DNA of 64,000 nucleotides from Arcobacter sp. F2176 (GCF_004116465.1 NZ_PDJV01000007.1:62001-126000), one strand, 5' to 3'; shown: positions 18,236 through 28,051, numbered from the stretch's first letter. Made by a program: numbers and translations. Notes: generated by a model from the letters alone, not told the origin.

Positions 18236-18473
18236 TATTTACTTCTAGAAGATTTGAGCTATCATGTAGCCTTTTATCAATCTCTTTTGAAAGTAAATAG
18301 TCATCAACTATTTCCATAAGTTTTTCATAGGTTTGAGCAGGTACTAAATAAGCACTTGCTTTATTATGATTTAAAATAGCCACAGCTTCACTACCCGCAT
18401 CTTCAATTATAGATGATGGAGATTTTTTAAGCTCACTAATACTCGCAGAATAATTTGCCAAAATAGAGTTCAT
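18222..18473 (-). CDS. Phd/YefM-family antitoxin
   Basis: 83 residues: an N-terminal DNA-binding Phd fold (SASISELKKSPSSIIEDAGSE, then VAILNHNKASAYLVPA) and an acidic C-terminal tail that would wrap the toxin. It precedes and overlaps the RelE toxin gene. As in relatives, it should repress its own promoter; the upstream 18480-18546 region is AT-rich and has an AAATAATTATTT palindrome that could be an operator but is not distinctive. The ribosome site AAAGGA is 8 bases before ATG. Confidence 0.88.
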   Translation of the reverse strand: MNSILANYSASISELKKSPSSIIEDAGSEAVAILNHNKASAYLVPAQTYEKLMEIVDDYLLSKEIDKRLHDSSNLLEVNIDEL

Positions 18474-18655
18474 TTTAATATCCTTTTAAATACCTTTTTT
18501 AGTACTTATTTTAGCATTTAATTTAATTTATGTCAAATAATTATTTTAAGATAAGGAAAAATCATTTAACCGTTAAAGTGTGTATTTGATACTATCTTTA
18601 TTATTAACTAATATATTCTATTATGATAAAATAAATTATATTTAATGGAGATGTT

Positions 18656-19837
18656 ATGAATAATTGTTTTGAAGATTTAGAACTAGTACTTATTGACATA
18701 ATAGACTATTTTGAAATTGAAAGTACCTATTTTGAACACAATAATTTTCATGAAAAATTAGAAAGATATGAATGGATAAGAAGTAAAGAATTCAATTTAA
18801 TTATCAATATTCTAAAAAATATTTTAGATTTAAAAACAAATGAATATTATGAAAATATAGGAAATAGTTCTAGTTTAATTAATTTAAAAGATTTAGCAAT
18901 AGTTTTAGTTATAGATGCCAAAAGGTTTTCTATAAAAACTACAATAAAGAACTTTAAAACTTTTATAGAAAAAAAAGAAATTTACTTATATAGAGTTTAC
19001 TTATTAGGTAATTTACATAAATTTTCTTCAACTGAAAGTATTAATTTTGAATTTGACAATGGAGTTAAACTCTTAGATTTAAGAAATTTTATAAATAAAA
19101 GACATTACTCAATTTATAATTCTGGTAATTTTGCACCTAATATTGAAATGTACCTCACGTACGAATTTAAAGAAAACAAAAGTGCAATTATTTCACTTAA
19201 AGAGCCTTTGCTCAATACTTTCAAATATAAAGACTATTCAATTATTGATAAAAAAATAGATAATGTTTATTTGTGCCTTATTTTAAGTAGATCCTTTGAA
19301 TGGAATTATATACCACTTATTGCAAAAACAATTATTAATGATGAAAAAGATTTTTTTATAGAAAATCCAAATTATCAATTAGTACATTATCTACAACCTA
19401 AAATTTCACCTGAAATACTTGAAATTGAACTTAATAAAGCTAATGAATTATTAAAAAAATTTGAAAACCTTGATAATAAGATACAACATAATCTAGATAT
19501 TGCAATAAGAAAGATCTCAGAGTTTGCTTCTCTGAATAGTAATGTTGATAGGGCAATTTCTGTGCGAGTTTCAATGGAATCGATTTTTTTAAATAATTCA
19601 GAGGGAAATAAAGGTCTGAAAATTAGAAAAAGAGCTTCATCTTATTTAAAAAAAATAAAAGAAGAAGATAACATATTTTATCTATTTCAAAATGCATATA
19701 AGTCTTGTTCTACAGCTGTACACAATGGTACAATTACAGATAAAGAATTTGATAAAGTAGCAGAAGTTATTCCTTACATATATGATGCAATTTTTAATAT
19801 TATTGATAATGGAAAGCCTAGTTGGAAAAAATATTAA
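18656..19837 (+). CDS. HEPN-domain (ApeA-like) protein, possible defence gene
   Basis: 393 residues without signal or membrane segments. The N-terminal two thirds are unrecognised. The C-terminal part (about 280-390) is all-helical and resembles the ApeA-like HEPN domain: RAISVRVSMESIFL, then YKSCSTAVHNG, where relatives have RSxxVHG. Here Cys replaces the Arg of the Rx4-6H RNase motif, so nuclease activity is doubtful. ApeA-type proteins act in abortive anti-phage defence. The position beside a toxin-antitoxin pair and tRNA genes fits a defence or mobile pocket. GGAG lies 5 bases before ATG. Overall family assignment is tentative. Confidence 0.5.
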   Translation: MNNCFEDLELVLIDIIDYFEIESTYFEHNNFHEKLERYEWIRSKEFNLIINILKNILDLKTNEYYENIGNSSSLINLKDLAIVLVIDAKRFSIKTTIKNFKTFIEKKEIYLYRVYLLGNLHKFSSTESINFEFDNGVKLLDLRNFINKRHYSIYNSGNFAPNIEMYLTYEFKENKSAIISLKEPLLNTFKYKDYSIIDKKIDNVYLCLILSRSFEWNYIPLIAKTIINDEKDFFIENPNYQLVHYLQPKISPEILEIELNKANELLKKFENLDNKIQHNLDIAIRKISEFASLNSNVDRAISVRVSMESIFLNNSEGNKGLKIRKRASSYLKKIKEEDNIFYLFQNAYKSCSTAVHNGTITDKEFDKVAEVIPYIYDAIFNIIDNGKPSWKKY

Positions 19838-20010
19838 TTTTCTTTACAAATCAATTTAGTGAATAAGATGTTGAAAGAGTTCGAGGCAAATTAATTTTTT
19901 AGTATAGGAATTACCGTCTGGTAATGAGTATATTAAAAAATTGATTTAACGCTGAAATATTTTAAAATATTGTTTAATAAATTGATTTTTTTGCTGAACG
20001 CAAAATGAAG

Positions 20011-20085
20011 TGGCTCCGGCACCTGGGTTCGAACCAGGGACCAAATGATTAACAGTCATCTACTCTACCGCTGAGCTATGCCGGA
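20011..20085 (-). tRNA. tRNA-Asn (GTT), downstream copy
   Basis: 75 bases including encoded CCA. The acceptor stem TCCGGCA / TGCCGGA pairs fully, the anticodon loop is CTGTTAA (anticodon GTT), and the T loop is GGTTCGAACC. The sequence is identical over its whole length to the copy at 20120-20194, 34 bases upstream, so both are processed from one transcript. Confidence 0.95.
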
Positions 20086-20119
20086 ACTTGTATAAAAAGG
20101 TATTTAAAAAGAAGTTTGA

Positions 20120-20194
20120 TGGCTCCGGCACCTGGGTTCGAACCAGGGACCAAATGATTAACAGTCATCTACTCTACCGCTGAGCTATGCCGGA
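20120..20194 (-). tRNA. tRNA-Asn (GTT), promoter-proximal copy
   Basis: Same 75-base sequence as the copy at 20011: cloverleaf complete, anticodon GTT, CCA encoded. It is preceded by a near-consensus promoter (20222-20250) that should drive both copies. The tandem duplication makes this a potential integration site; the accessory genes at 17.4-19.8 kb lie on its 3' side. Confidence 0.95.
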
Positions 20195-20221
20195 ATCTTT
20201 CTTCTCTTTAAATGGAGTGGA

Positions 20222-20250
20222 AGTATAGTAAAATTTGTTTTTATTGTCAA
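20222..20250 (-). promoter_or_regulatory. Sigma-70 promoter of the tRNA-Asn pair
   Basis: On the minus strand a perfect TTGACA (20250-20245) is followed after 17 bases by TATACT (20227-20222). The tRNA begins 27 bases further on. This is the best consensus promoter seen in the window and fits a strongly expressed stable RNA. Confidence 0.8.
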
Positions 20251-20266
20251 GGAAATTTGGGTAAAA

Positions 20267-21175
20267 TTAGCAAATTTTATAGAAATTTAAGCCTGCGCTA
20301 TCTACTAGTGAAATTTTTGACATTTCAATTAGCTTTTCTAGCTCTTTTTTACTATTTTCATCAAACATATTATTGATATCTTCCAAGGTTAAAGGACGTC
20401 TTTCTAGCATAGATAATATCTCTTCACTACTATATGAGTTTATCTGTTTTGGTCTATTTTTATATGCGATATTTACATTTATATTTTCAAATCTTTTTGC
20501 TATACTTTCTAGTGTCTCAAAGCTTACTGGTTTGACTTCATAAGCTGGTGGTCTATCAATAGTGCCAATATCAACCCTATGTGGATTTATCTTTTTAACA
20601 GCTTCATATATCAGTTCTATCTCTTCGTCTTTGTCATTTAGATTTTTTACAAAAAGTATCTCTAATACAAAGCTTTTGTTTGTTTTCTTTCTAAACTCTA
20701 TCATTGATTCGATTATTTTTTCTATATCGATATTATTATGGATTCTATCTAGTTTTTTAAAACACTTTTGACTTACACAATCAAGTGATAATTTCACTGT
20801 ATCAAATTTCAATAAAGCATCAAAAATTTTTTTATCGTATATGGTACCACCATTTGATAGTATCAATGTCTTAGTATCGTTTTTTATTTCATTTATTTTT
20901 GTAATTAGTTCATCAAGTTTAGGATAAAGTGTTGGCTCACCATTTGCAGTGATTGTTATAACATCAATTTTTGGATGCTTTTTATAAGAGTCTTTAATAG
21001 CCTCTAAGACTTCATCTACACTTGGGTATGAATCCATCTTATCAACTGTTTTTGCAGGCTTTAATTCACAGTATAAGCAGTCAAAGTTACACTGTTTTGT
21101 ATCAGGGGATAAATCTACTCCCAAAGAGATACCAAATCTCCGTGAAGGAATAGGACCAAAGATTATATTAGACAC
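20267..21175 (-). CDS. Radical SAM protein (COG0731-like)
   Basis: 302 residues. The 4Fe-4S/SAM motif is CNFDCLYC (Cys29, Cys33, Cys36), preceded by the family's typical GPIPSRRFGISLGVD start. The TIM-like core includes ITANGEPTLYPKL (GGE-type SAM motif) and a small winged-helix-like C-terminus (about 240-302). The group is related to wyosine synthetase TYW1, but bacterial members have no established substrate. The start is a GTG overlapping the hemE stop (TAGTG), so it is translated from the gyrA-asd-yqhA-hemE transcript as its last gene. Confidence 0.85.
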   Translation of the reverse strand: MSNIIFGPIPSRRFGISLGVDLSPDTKQCNFDCLYCELKPAKTVDKMDSYPSVDEVLEAIKDSYKKHPKIDVITITANGEPTLYPKLDELITKINEIKNDTKTLILSNGGTIYDKKIFDALLKFDTVKLSLDCVSQKCFKKLDRIHNNIDIEKIIESMIEFRKKTNKSFVLEILFVKNLNDKDEEIELIYEAVKKINPHRVDIGTIDRPPAYEVKPVSFETLESIAKRFENINVNIAYKNRPKQINSYSSEEILSMLERRPLTLEDINNMFDENSKKELEKLIEMSKISLVDSAGLNFYKIC

Positions 21176-22206
21176 TATTTTTTACTAACTCTTTGGCACT
21201 CTTTTACAAAGTGAATAGCATTTTCAACAGGAACATCAGGTAAAATACCATGCCCTAAGTTAAAAATATGCCCGTCACCTTGCATAATATCTTGAATTGC
21301 TTCAACACATTTTGTAGTTGCTTCTTTTGAATATAATCTACAAGGTTCCATATTACCTTGTAAAACATACTTATCACCTAATTTTTCTTTTGCTAGTACC
21401 ATTGGAGTAGCCCAATCTACACCAAATACATCAAAGTTTCCATACACTTTATCTAAAAATGCAGGAACACCTTTTGGAAACATGATAATAGGAATATGTG
21501 GATATTTTTCTTTTAAATATTCAGCTATCTCTACCATATATTTCCAAGAAAATTCATCATATTTAGCTGGCTCGATTGCTGCTGCCCATGAATCAAAGAT
21601 TTGAACAACATCAGCTCCTGCTTTGATTTGGTTTTCCATATATAGTTTTACTACTTCAGTTACTTTTCTTAAAATCTTATGTAGAAGCTCTGGATTTGAG
21701 TACATCATCTTTTTACAGATATTGTATGTCTTAGTTCCTTGTCCTTCTATCATATAAGTTGCTAATGTCCAAGGAGCACCAGTAAATCCAATAAGAGCTT
21801 TATCTTCTGGTAGTTTTTGCTTTAATAACTTGATAGTTTCATATACATAAGTTAGTTTATCAGCAGCTTCACTTCCACCAAGTAAAGCATCAACCTCAGC
21901 TTCTGTTTTAATTGGGTCTTTGAAGATTGGACCTTCACCTTTTATAAATTCAAGGTGCATACCCATTTCATTTGGAATAACTAAAATATCACTAAATAAA
22001 ATAGCTGCATCAACTCCCACTATATCAAGTGGTTGAATAGTAACTTCTGCTGCTAATTCTGGATTGTGACATAGGTTTAAAAAGTTTCCAGCTTGTGCTC
22101 TTACTTTCATATACTCAGGTAGGTATCTTCCCGCTTGTCTCATCATCCATACTGGTGTATAAGGTGTTGGTTTTCTAAAACATGCATCAACAAATATTTT
22201 TGACAT
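21175..22206 (-). CDS. hemE: Uroporphyrinogen decarboxylase
   Basis: 343 residues, the usual length. It converts uroporphyrinogen III to coproporphyrinogen III in haem synthesis. The N-terminal signature [24 protein letters not shown]-type region is present, with the invariant [10 protein letters not shown] loop, as are the LFSDI motif and the C-terminal [15 protein letters not shown]. The gene lies between yqhA (22 bases upstream) and the radical SAM gene (overlapping). Confidence 0.96.
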   Translation of the reverse strand: MSKIFVDACFRKPTPYTPVWMMRQAGRYLPEYMKVRAQAGNFLNLCHNPELAAEVTIQPLDIVGVDAAILFSDILVIPNEMGMHLEFIKGEGPIFKDPIKTEAEVDALLGGSEAADKLTYVYETIKLLKQKLPEDKALIGFTGAPWTLATYMIEGQGTKTYNICKKMMYSNPELLHKILRKVTEVVKLYMENQIKAGADVVQIFDSWAAAIEPAKYDEFSWKYMVEIAEYLKEKYPHIPIIMFPKGVPAFLDKVYGNFDVFGVDWATPMVLAKEKLGDKYVLQGNMEPCRLYSKEATTKCVEAIQDIMQGDGHIFNLGHGILPDVPVENAIHFVKECQRVSKK

Positions 22207-22228
22207 TTATAATTTTCCTTTAGTATTC

Positions 22229-22741
22229 TTAGTGTTTTCCAACTTTTCCTAAAAAGAAAAGTCCAACTGCTAGTGCAGTAACAGCAAGGGCGAAATATAA
22301 CATTTCTAGTGCGCCATTGTATTGAGTATGTAAAACTCTTTGGAAGAAGTTAACAACTAAAACCATAACAATAACTTTTGCTATTTTATCTTTTAGTTGA
22401 TCTAATGTTGTGATTGACAGGATCTTTGAATCTTCTTTTGCATCTTCTGAATGATCAATTGGAGAGATAAAAAGTTCATATACTCCAAATGAAAATATTA
22501 ACATAACAACAGCGATAAGATATAAATCAACTGCTCCTATAATACCACCTACAATATCTTCATGAAAATCTTGAGGATGAGAGTGAGTAATTATAGTTTT
22601 AAAAGCATATTCTGCCATAGCATATATATCCATGCTAGCGATTATAAAAAGAACTAATGCACCGATTAGTCCAAAGATAACTGCAGAGAGGACAAGAAAT
22701 CTTGTCTTCCACATGCAAGCTTCAAAAAGCTTTTCTATCAT
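22229..22741 (-). CDS. yqhA: YqhA/UPF0114 family membrane protein
   Basis: About 170 residues with three to four membrane helices (about 12-33, 60-85, 120-137, 145-162). The family pattern is clear: a membrane helix, a long HSHPQDFHEDIVGGIIGAVDLYLIA stretch here given only by its ends (HSHPQD and DLYLIA), and FGVYELFIS. Function is unknown. The ATG at 22741 overlaps the asd stop as TAATG, which is preferred over an upstream in-frame start at 22768. It is co-transcribed with asd and hemE. Confidence 0.85.
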   Translation of the reverse strand: MIEKLFEACMWKTRFLVLSAVIFGLIGALVLFIIASMDIYAMAEYAFKTIITHSHPQDFHEDIVGGIIGAVDLYLIAVVMLIFSFGVYELFISPIDHSEDAKEDSKILSITTLDQLKDKIAKVIVMVLVVNFFQRVLHTQYNGALEMLYFALAVTALAVGLFFLGKVGKH

Positions 22742-23778
22742 TAAATTTCGTTTTCCATTTCTATCCATTTAAGAGCGATTCTAACTGAGTTTGTCGCAGC
22801 CCCTACTCTTACTTGGTCAGCTACATTAAAATAATGAACAACATTAGGAGAATAGATATCTTTTCTAATTCTTCCTACAAATGTAGTATCAGTATCTGTT
22901 GAAACAATTGGCATAGGATATGCATTGTTTTCAAGATCATCTATTACTTCTACATTTTCAAATTTTGCTAAAGTTTCTCTTACTTCATTTACATCAACAT
23001 CTACACCATCTTCAAATGTAACAGTAATAGACTCTGAGTGACTTCTTAAAACAGGAACTCTTACACAAGTAGCAGCTATTTGCATTTGTTTGTGCATGAT
23101 TTTTTGAGTCTCTTTTACCATTTTCATCTCTTCTTTAGTGAAACCATTAGCTTGAGCTACATCTATTTGAGGAATAACATTATTTACAATTCTATGTGCA
23201 AAAGCTTCAATTTTTGTATCATCTAATTTGAAAGTTAACATATCTTGCATTTGTTTTATAAGTTCTTCCATACCTTTTTTACCAGCTCCTGAAACAGCTT
23301 GATAAGTAGATACATCAACTCTTTTTATTCCATAAAGTTCATCAAGTGGTTTTAAAGACAATACCATTTGAATAGTAGAACAATTTGGATTTGCAATAAT
23401 TCCAGTCTCTTTCCATAAAGCTATATCTTGTGGATTTACTTCTGGTACTACTAAAGGTACATTTTCATCCATTCTAAAGTGACTTGTGTTATCAATAACT
23501 ACAGCACCAGCTTCAACTGCATATTTTGCAAATTTTTCAGAAATAGAACCTCCTGCACTAAAAAATGCAATATCTACTTCATTTTCTTCAAAACAAGTTT
23601 CAGTTAACTCTAAAACATTTATTTCTTTATTTTTATATTCAATAGTACTACCTAAACTTCTTGCACTTGCTAAGGGAACGATTTTATTAACAGGGAAGTC
23701 ATATGCTTCCATAACTCTAAACAGTTCTTCACCAACTGCACCAGTAGCACCAACTACTGCTACATTAAATCTTCTCAT
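22741..23778 (-). CDS. asd: Aspartate-semialdehyde dehydrogenase
   Basis: 345 residues. It reduces aspartyl phosphate to the semialdehyde for lysine/diaminopimelate, threonine and methionine synthesis. It has NADP-binding GATGAVGEE (about residues 10-18), the active-site Cys in NPNCSTIQ, and catalytic His/Arg regions HIFNN-like (here HRIVNNVIPQ) and PVLRSHSESI. It starts 2 bases after the gyrA stop and ends overlapping yqhA. Confidence 0.96.
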   Translation of the reverse strand: MRRFNVAVVGATGAVGEELFRVMEAYDFPVNKIVPLASARSLGSTIEYKNKEINVLELTETCFEENEVDIAFFSAGGSISEKFAKYAVEAGAVVIDNTSHFRMDENVPLVVPEVNPQDIALWKETGIIANPNCSTIQMVLSLKPLDELYGIKRVDVSTYQAVSGAGKKGMEELIKQMQDMLTFKLDDTKIEAFAHRIVNNVIPQIDVAQANGFTKEEMKMVKETQKIMHKQMQIAATCVRVPVLRSHSESITVTFEDGVDVDVNEVRETLAKFENVEVIDDLENNAYPMPIVSTDTDTTFVGRIRKDIYSPNVVHYFNVADQVRVGAATNSVRIALKWIEMENEI

Positions 23779-23780
23779 TT

Positions 23781-26354
23781 TTAATCTTCTCCTAATATAT
23801 TATCTTCATTTTTATTATTAGTATCGTTATTCTCTTCTTCAGGTTTATCTTTTAGATTAAACTCATCTAAATTGATACCATCCATAGTATCAGCATTTTC
23901 GATATCTAATTCATCATCATCTTCTTTTGGACATTTTGCAATAGATACAACTTTATCTTTTGCATCTACATTTACAATAATTACACCAGAAGTATTTCTT
24001 CCAGCTTTTCTTATTGTTTGCATATCTACTCTAATCATTTTACCAATAGAAGTTAAAATCATCAAGTCTTGTGCTTCATCAACTAATACAGCACCTACAA
24101 CAGTACCTGTTTTAGCGCTTAGTTTCATAGAAATAACACCAGAACCTGCTCTATTTGTCTCTCTATATTCTTCTACTGTTGTTCGTTTTCCGATACCTTT
24201 TTGAGATACAGTTAATAACTCTTGCTCAATATTATCAACAACATTTGCATCAACTACAAAGTCACTATCATGTTTAAACTTGATACCTCTTACCCCTCTT
24301 GTACTTCTACCTTGTTCTCTTGTTTTTTCAACATCAAATCTGATACATTGACCTAAACTTGTGAAAATCATCAAGAATTGAGTACTAGGAGTTGTAATCT
24401 TAGCTGTTACAATCTCATCAGCATCATCAAGAACGATTGCTCTTACCCCATTACTTCTTATGTTACTAAATTCTGATAGTGATGTTCTTTTTACAACACC
24501 ATTTCTTGTAAAGAAGGCTAAAGATTTAGACTCATCAAAGTCACTTGTTGGAATAATCTCCATAATCTTCTCATCAGGTCTTAAGTTGATTAAGTTAACA
24601 ACTGCTTTACCTTTAGCTGTTCTACTTCCTTCTGGGATTCTATAAACTTTCAACCAGTACAATTGCCCCATGTTTGTAACAAACATCAAGGTATCATGGG
24701 TATTAGTTACAAAGAATCTTTCTATAAAGTCATCATCATGAGTGGTAACAGCAACTTTACCTTTACCACCTCTTCTTTGTTTTTCATAAGATTTGATTGG
24801 TACTCTTTTTACATAACCATTGTGAGTAATAGTAACTACCATTGGCTCATTTGGAATTAAATCTTCAATATCAATTTCGTCATAAGAGTCTTCAATATCA
24901 GTTAATCTTTTAGATGAATATTTCTCTCTAATTTCCGTTAATTCTTCTTTGATTATTTCAACTAATTTTTCTTCTGATTTTAGAATTGATTCAAGCTCTG
25001 CAATTAAAGTCATAAGTTCTTGATACTCAGCCTCTAATTTATCTCTTTGAAGACCTGTCAATCTTCCTAATCTCATATCTAAAATAGCTTGTGATTGGAT
25101 TGCACTTAATCCAAATCTCAATTCTAATTTCTCTTTTGCATCAGCATCATTTGCACTTGCTCTGATGATTTTTACAACTTCATCAATATTATCAAGGGCA
25201 ATTTTCAGACCTTCTAAGATATGTGCTCTTGCTTTTGCTTTTTCTAAATCAAATATTGTTCTTCTAATAATTACAGTTTTTCTATGTGAAATAAATACAT
25301 TTAATAACTCAGGTAAAGTAAATACTTTTGGCTCTTTATTATATACAGCTAAAAGAATAATTCCAAAAGTTGTCTCCATAGGAGTTGACTTATATAAGTT
25401 ATTCATAACTATTTCACTCATGGCATCTTTTTTAAGTTCAATTACAACTCTAATACCATCTCTATCTGATTCATCTCTTACTTCTGAGATACCCTCTATT
25501 TGTTTATCTTTTGTAAGATTTGCAATAAGCTCAATTAATCTTGCTTTATTTACTTGATAAGGCAATTCATCAAGTACAATAATCTCTTTTTTACCTCTTG
25601 TTTCAATATGGTGTTTAGCTCTGATTCTAACTCTTCCACGACCTGTATTATATGCGTCTATAATACCTCTTCTTCCAAAGATAGTTCCACCTGTTGGGAA
25701 ATCTGGTCCTTGAATAAATTCCATTAATTCATCAGCTGTTGCTTCTGGATTATCAAGAATATGGAAAGTGGCATCGAGTAACTCATTTAAATTATGAGGA
25801 GGAATCTTTGTAGCCATACCAACCGCAATACCCTCAGAACCATTCATAAGTAATGTAGGAACTCTTGTAGGTAAAACTGATGGCTCTTTTAATGTATCAT
25901 CATAGTTCATTGTAAAGTTAACAGTATCTTTATCTATATCTTTTAAAATATCTTCTGAGATTTTAGTAAATCTTGATTCTGTATATCTCATCGCTGCTGC
26001 ACTATCACCATCTACTGAACCGAAGTTTCCTTGTCCATCAATAAGTGGCTCTCTCATAGAGAAACTTTGTGCCATTCTTACAAGTGCATCATAAACTGAA
26101 GTATCACCATGTGGATGGTACTTACCAATAACATCCCCAACGATTCTCGCTGATTTTTTATAAGGAGCTCGTGCGCTCATATTTAAATCATGCATTGCAA
26201 ATAGTATTCTTCTGTGTACTGGCTTCAATCCATCTTTAGCATCTGGTAAAGCTCGACCAATAATTACACTCATCGAGTAGTCTAAGTATGAAGACTTTAC
26301 GGAATCTTCGATATTAATATCTATAATATCTTGATTTTCAAAAAGGTTTTCCAT
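23781..26354 (-). CDS. gyrA: DNA gyrase subunit A
   Basis: About 857 residues. The breakage-reunion domain has the catalytic Tyr at about residue 124 ([10 protein letters not shown]). The quinolone region [10 protein letters not shown] carries Thr85 and Asp89, the residues found in susceptible strains. The C-terminal domain shows six beta-pinwheel blades including a GyrA-box-like QRRGGKGK. The last about 45 residues are a very acidic Asp/Glu/Asn tail. The ATG at 26354 with AAGG 8 bases upstream is chosen over a start 13 codons earlier. It is the first gene of the gyrA-asd-yqhA-hemE-radical SAM operon. Confidence 0.97.
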   Translation of the reverse strand: MENLFENQDIIDINIEDSVKSSYLDYSMSVIIGRALPDAKDGLKPVHRRILFAMHDLNMSARAPYKKSARIVGDVIGKYHPHGDTSVYDALVRMAQSFSMREPLIDGQGNFGSVDGDSAAAMRYTESRFTKISEDILKDIDKDTVNFTMNYDDTLKEPSVLPTRVPTLLMNGSEGIAVGMATKIPPHNLNELLDATFHILDNPEATADELMEFIQGPDFPTGGTIFGRRGIIDAYNTGRGRVRIRAKHHIETRGKKEIIVLDELPYQVNKARLIELIANLTKDKQIEGISEVRDESDRDGIRVVIELKKDAMSEIVMNNLYKSTPMETTFGIILLAVYNKEPKVFTLPELLNVFISHRKTVIIRRTIFDLEKAKARAHILEGLKIALDNIDEVVKIIRASANDADAKEKLELRFGLSAIQSQAILDMRLGRLTGLQRDKLEAEYQELMTLIAELESILKSEEKLVEIIKEELTEIREKYSSKRLTDIEDSYDEIDIEDLIPNEPMVVTITHNGYVKRVPIKSYEKQRRGGKGKVAVTTHDDDFIERFFVTNTHDTLMFVTNMGQLYWLKVYRIPEGSRTAKGKAVVNLINLRPDEKIMEIIPTSDFDESKSLAFFTRNGVVKRTSLSEFSNIRSNGVRAIVLDDADEIVTAKITTPSTQFLMIFTSLGQCIRFDVEKTREQGRSTRGVRGIKFKHDSDFVVDANVVDNIEQELLTVSQKGIGKRTTVEEYRETNRAGSGVISMKLSAKTGTVVGAVLVDEAQDLMILTSIGKMIRVDMQTIRKAGRNTSGVIIVNVDAKDKVVSIAKCPKEDDDELDIENADTMDGINLDEFNLKDKPEEENNDTNNKNEDNILGED

Positions 26355-26414
26355 TGATATTGCCTTGTTATAAAATTTAGATATTTTATCCAAATTTTAC
26401 TTAGTATTTGTGAA

Positions 26415-26448
26415 TAAAAAAGGGGGAAAGCTTAAAACTTTCCCCCTT
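26415..26448 (-). terminator. Terminator of the DUF465 gene
   Basis: A strong stem AAGGGGGAAAG / CTTTCCCCCTT with a 7-base loop is followed on the minus strand by a run of T. It stands between the DUF465 gene and gyrA, insulating gyrA from upstream transcription. Confidence 0.85.
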
Positions 26449-26468
26449 GTAAAAATTTAAGCTAACTT

Positions 26469-26690
26469 TTATAAATTATTTTCTTTTCTGTATTTAATAA
26501 TAGCGTTAAAAACTTCGTCTTTTAATTTTAGTTTCTCTTTTTTCTTTGCTTCAATAGTAAACTCATCACCATGAGATTTTACCAAACTTTCAATCTCTTC
26601 ATCTAAAGCATTATGCTTCTCAAATAAATTGTGAAAATAGTTATCACTTGCCTTTAATTTTGTTATTTCTTCTCTGTATTCATGAAACAT
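26469..26690 (-). CDS. DUF465 (YdcH-like) small protein
   Basis: 73 residues, all alpha-helical and highly charged: MFHEYREEITKLKASDNYF, then HNALDEEIESL and a KKKEKLKLKDE stretch ending in YRKENNL, the pattern of the DUF465/YdcH family. Function is unknown. It is a single gene, with an AAAAGGA-type ribosome site and its own terminator. Confidence 0.8.
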   Translation of the reverse strand: MFHEYREEITKLKASDNYFHNLFEKHNALDEEIESLVKSHGDEFTIEAKKKEKLKLKDEVFNAIIKYRKENNL

Positions 26691-26835
26691 ATTAAATCCT
26701 TTTGTTGAATTGTAAATACATTATATCAAGTAAATTCTTAGACTTTTATGTTTTATAAATTAGATTTATTTTATATTTAAGAATGTAAAAGTTAGGATTT
26801 GTAATCTGAATTTATATTTATATTTTCATAAGGGC

Positions 26836-26858
26836 AAAAGTGACAGTAAGTCACTTTT
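26836..26858 (-). terminator. Hairpin behind argJ
   Basis: A 9-bp perfect stem AAAAGTGAC / GTCACTTTT with a 5-base loop lies 12 bases past the argJ stop. The T run is within the stem arm on the minus strand and only weak afterwards, so it may be a partial terminator. Confidence 0.6.
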
Positions 26859-26869
26859 GAAATAATTAA

Positions 26870-28051
26870 TTACGATCTATAGTCCGCATTTATTTTTACA
26901 TACTCATAACCCAAGTCACAACCATAGGCTGTGAAGCTTTCAGTTCCAAGTCCTATATCACAAACGATTTTGAACTCTTTATTTTGTAGAACTTTTCCAG
27001 CATCTTCTTCGCATTTTGCATCAAATACTATTTCACCTTTATTAAATACAACAACATCATTATAAGAAATAAGCAAAGTGTTTTCATCACATTGTATTCT
27101 ACTAGCTCCTATAGTTGAAGCGATTCGTCCAAAGTTTGGGTCTTCTCCAAATAGTGCTGTTTTTACTAATAGTGAGTTTGATAAAGCTTTTGCTGCTTTC
27201 ATTGCATCTTCTTTTGTTACTGCATTTATTACTTCAAAAGCAACAGACTTTTTAGCCCCTTCACCATCTGCAACCATTAACATAGCCATGTCATGCATCA
27301 CAAGTCTTAAAGCTTCTTTAAAAGCCTCTTTATCATAAGCATTTGATTTTCCATTTGCCAATACTAAAACTGTATCATTAGTAGAAGTATCTCCATCAAC
27401 TGAAATTGCATTAAAAGTTGTCTCTTTATTTTCATTTAATGCCTCTTCAATGTCTTTTTTAGAAACTTTTCCATCAGTACAAATAAAACATAACATAGTT
27501 GCAAGATTAGGGTTAATCATACCTGCACCTTTTGCAACTGCTCCTATTTTAAAACTACTTCCATTTTCAAGTTTTACTTCATACAAACAAGTTTTTGGGT
27601 ATGCATCTGTTGTCATAATTGCTTGACTTAAATTTTCACCATTTTTACTTGACAAATCAAAAGTATTTGCACCATCAACTATTTTTTGCAGAGGAAGTCT
27701 ATTTCCAATAACACCAGTTGAACTCATAATAGGGTTTGTAATATCAAATTTCAATGAAGAAAATATTGTGTTAATATCTTCAATACCTTTTTCACCAGTA
27801 AGTGCATTTGCATTTTTTGAATTTATAAGTACAAAATTTGTTTTAAAATCATTTTCATATCTTTGATAATGTCTTAAAGGTGCTGCTTGAAATTTATTAT
27901 TAGTAAGAACAGCTCCAACATCACACAAAGTATCACTATAAATAAAACCTATATCTTTTTTATTATTTGGTTTTAATCCAGCTGAAACTCCATCACAATA
28001 GAAACCATCAATTTGGTCTATAAAACCTTTTATTGGAAAAATTGAAAACAT
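26870..28051 (-). CDS. argJ: Glutamate N-acetyltransferase / N-acetylglutamate synthase
   Basis: About 393 residues. It moves the acetyl group from N-acetylornithine to glutamate in arginine synthesis. The self-cleavage site is visible as NLATMLCF (cleavage before the Thr), preceded by KGAGMI. STGVIGNRLP and the C-terminal tyrosine-rich AYGCDLGYEYVKINADYRS-type end are typical. The ATG at 28051 overlaps the upstream stop as TAATG and is preferred to a start four codons earlier. It is co-transcribed with the potassium channel gene. Confidence 0.95.
   Translation of the reverse strand: MFSIFPIKGFIDQIDGFYCDGVSAGLKPNNKKDIGFIYSDTLCDVGAVLTNNKFQAAPLRHYQRYENDFKTNFVLINSKNANALTGEKGIEDINTIFSSLKFDITNPIMSSTGVIGNRLPLQKIVDGANTFDLSSKNGENLSQAIMTTDAYPKTCLYEVKLENGSSFKIGAVAKGAGMINPNLATMLCFICTDGKVSKKDIEEALNENKETTFNAISVDGDTSTNDTVLVLANGKSNAYDKEAFKEALRLVMHDMAMLMVADGEGAKKSVAFEVINAVTKEDAMKAAKALSNSLLVKTALFGEDPNFGRIASTIGASRIQCDENTLLISYNDVVVFNKGEIVFDAKCEEDAGKVLQNKEFKIVCDIGLGTESFTAYGCDLGYEYVKINADYRS

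Noticed and set aside
18535-18546. AAATAATTATTT palindrome as the antitoxin operator
   Set aside because: All A/T in an AT-rich gap; too common by chance to claim.
19909-19926. ATTACC-GTCT-GGTAAT inverted repeat downstream of the HEPN-like gene
   Set aside because: A perfect 6-bp stem, but without a T run and isolated; it may be chance or a weak structure.
25165-25557. Long open frame opposite gyrA (plus strand, 130 codons)
   Set aside because: It lies wholly inside gyrA on the other strand, has no ribosome site and codes for a Ser/Ile-rich sequence typical of antisense frames; the same holds for other such frames in glnS, gltB and the MMPL gene.
26420-26448. GGGGG/CCCCC run as a phase-variation tract
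   Set aside because: Only five bases long and part of a terminator stem.
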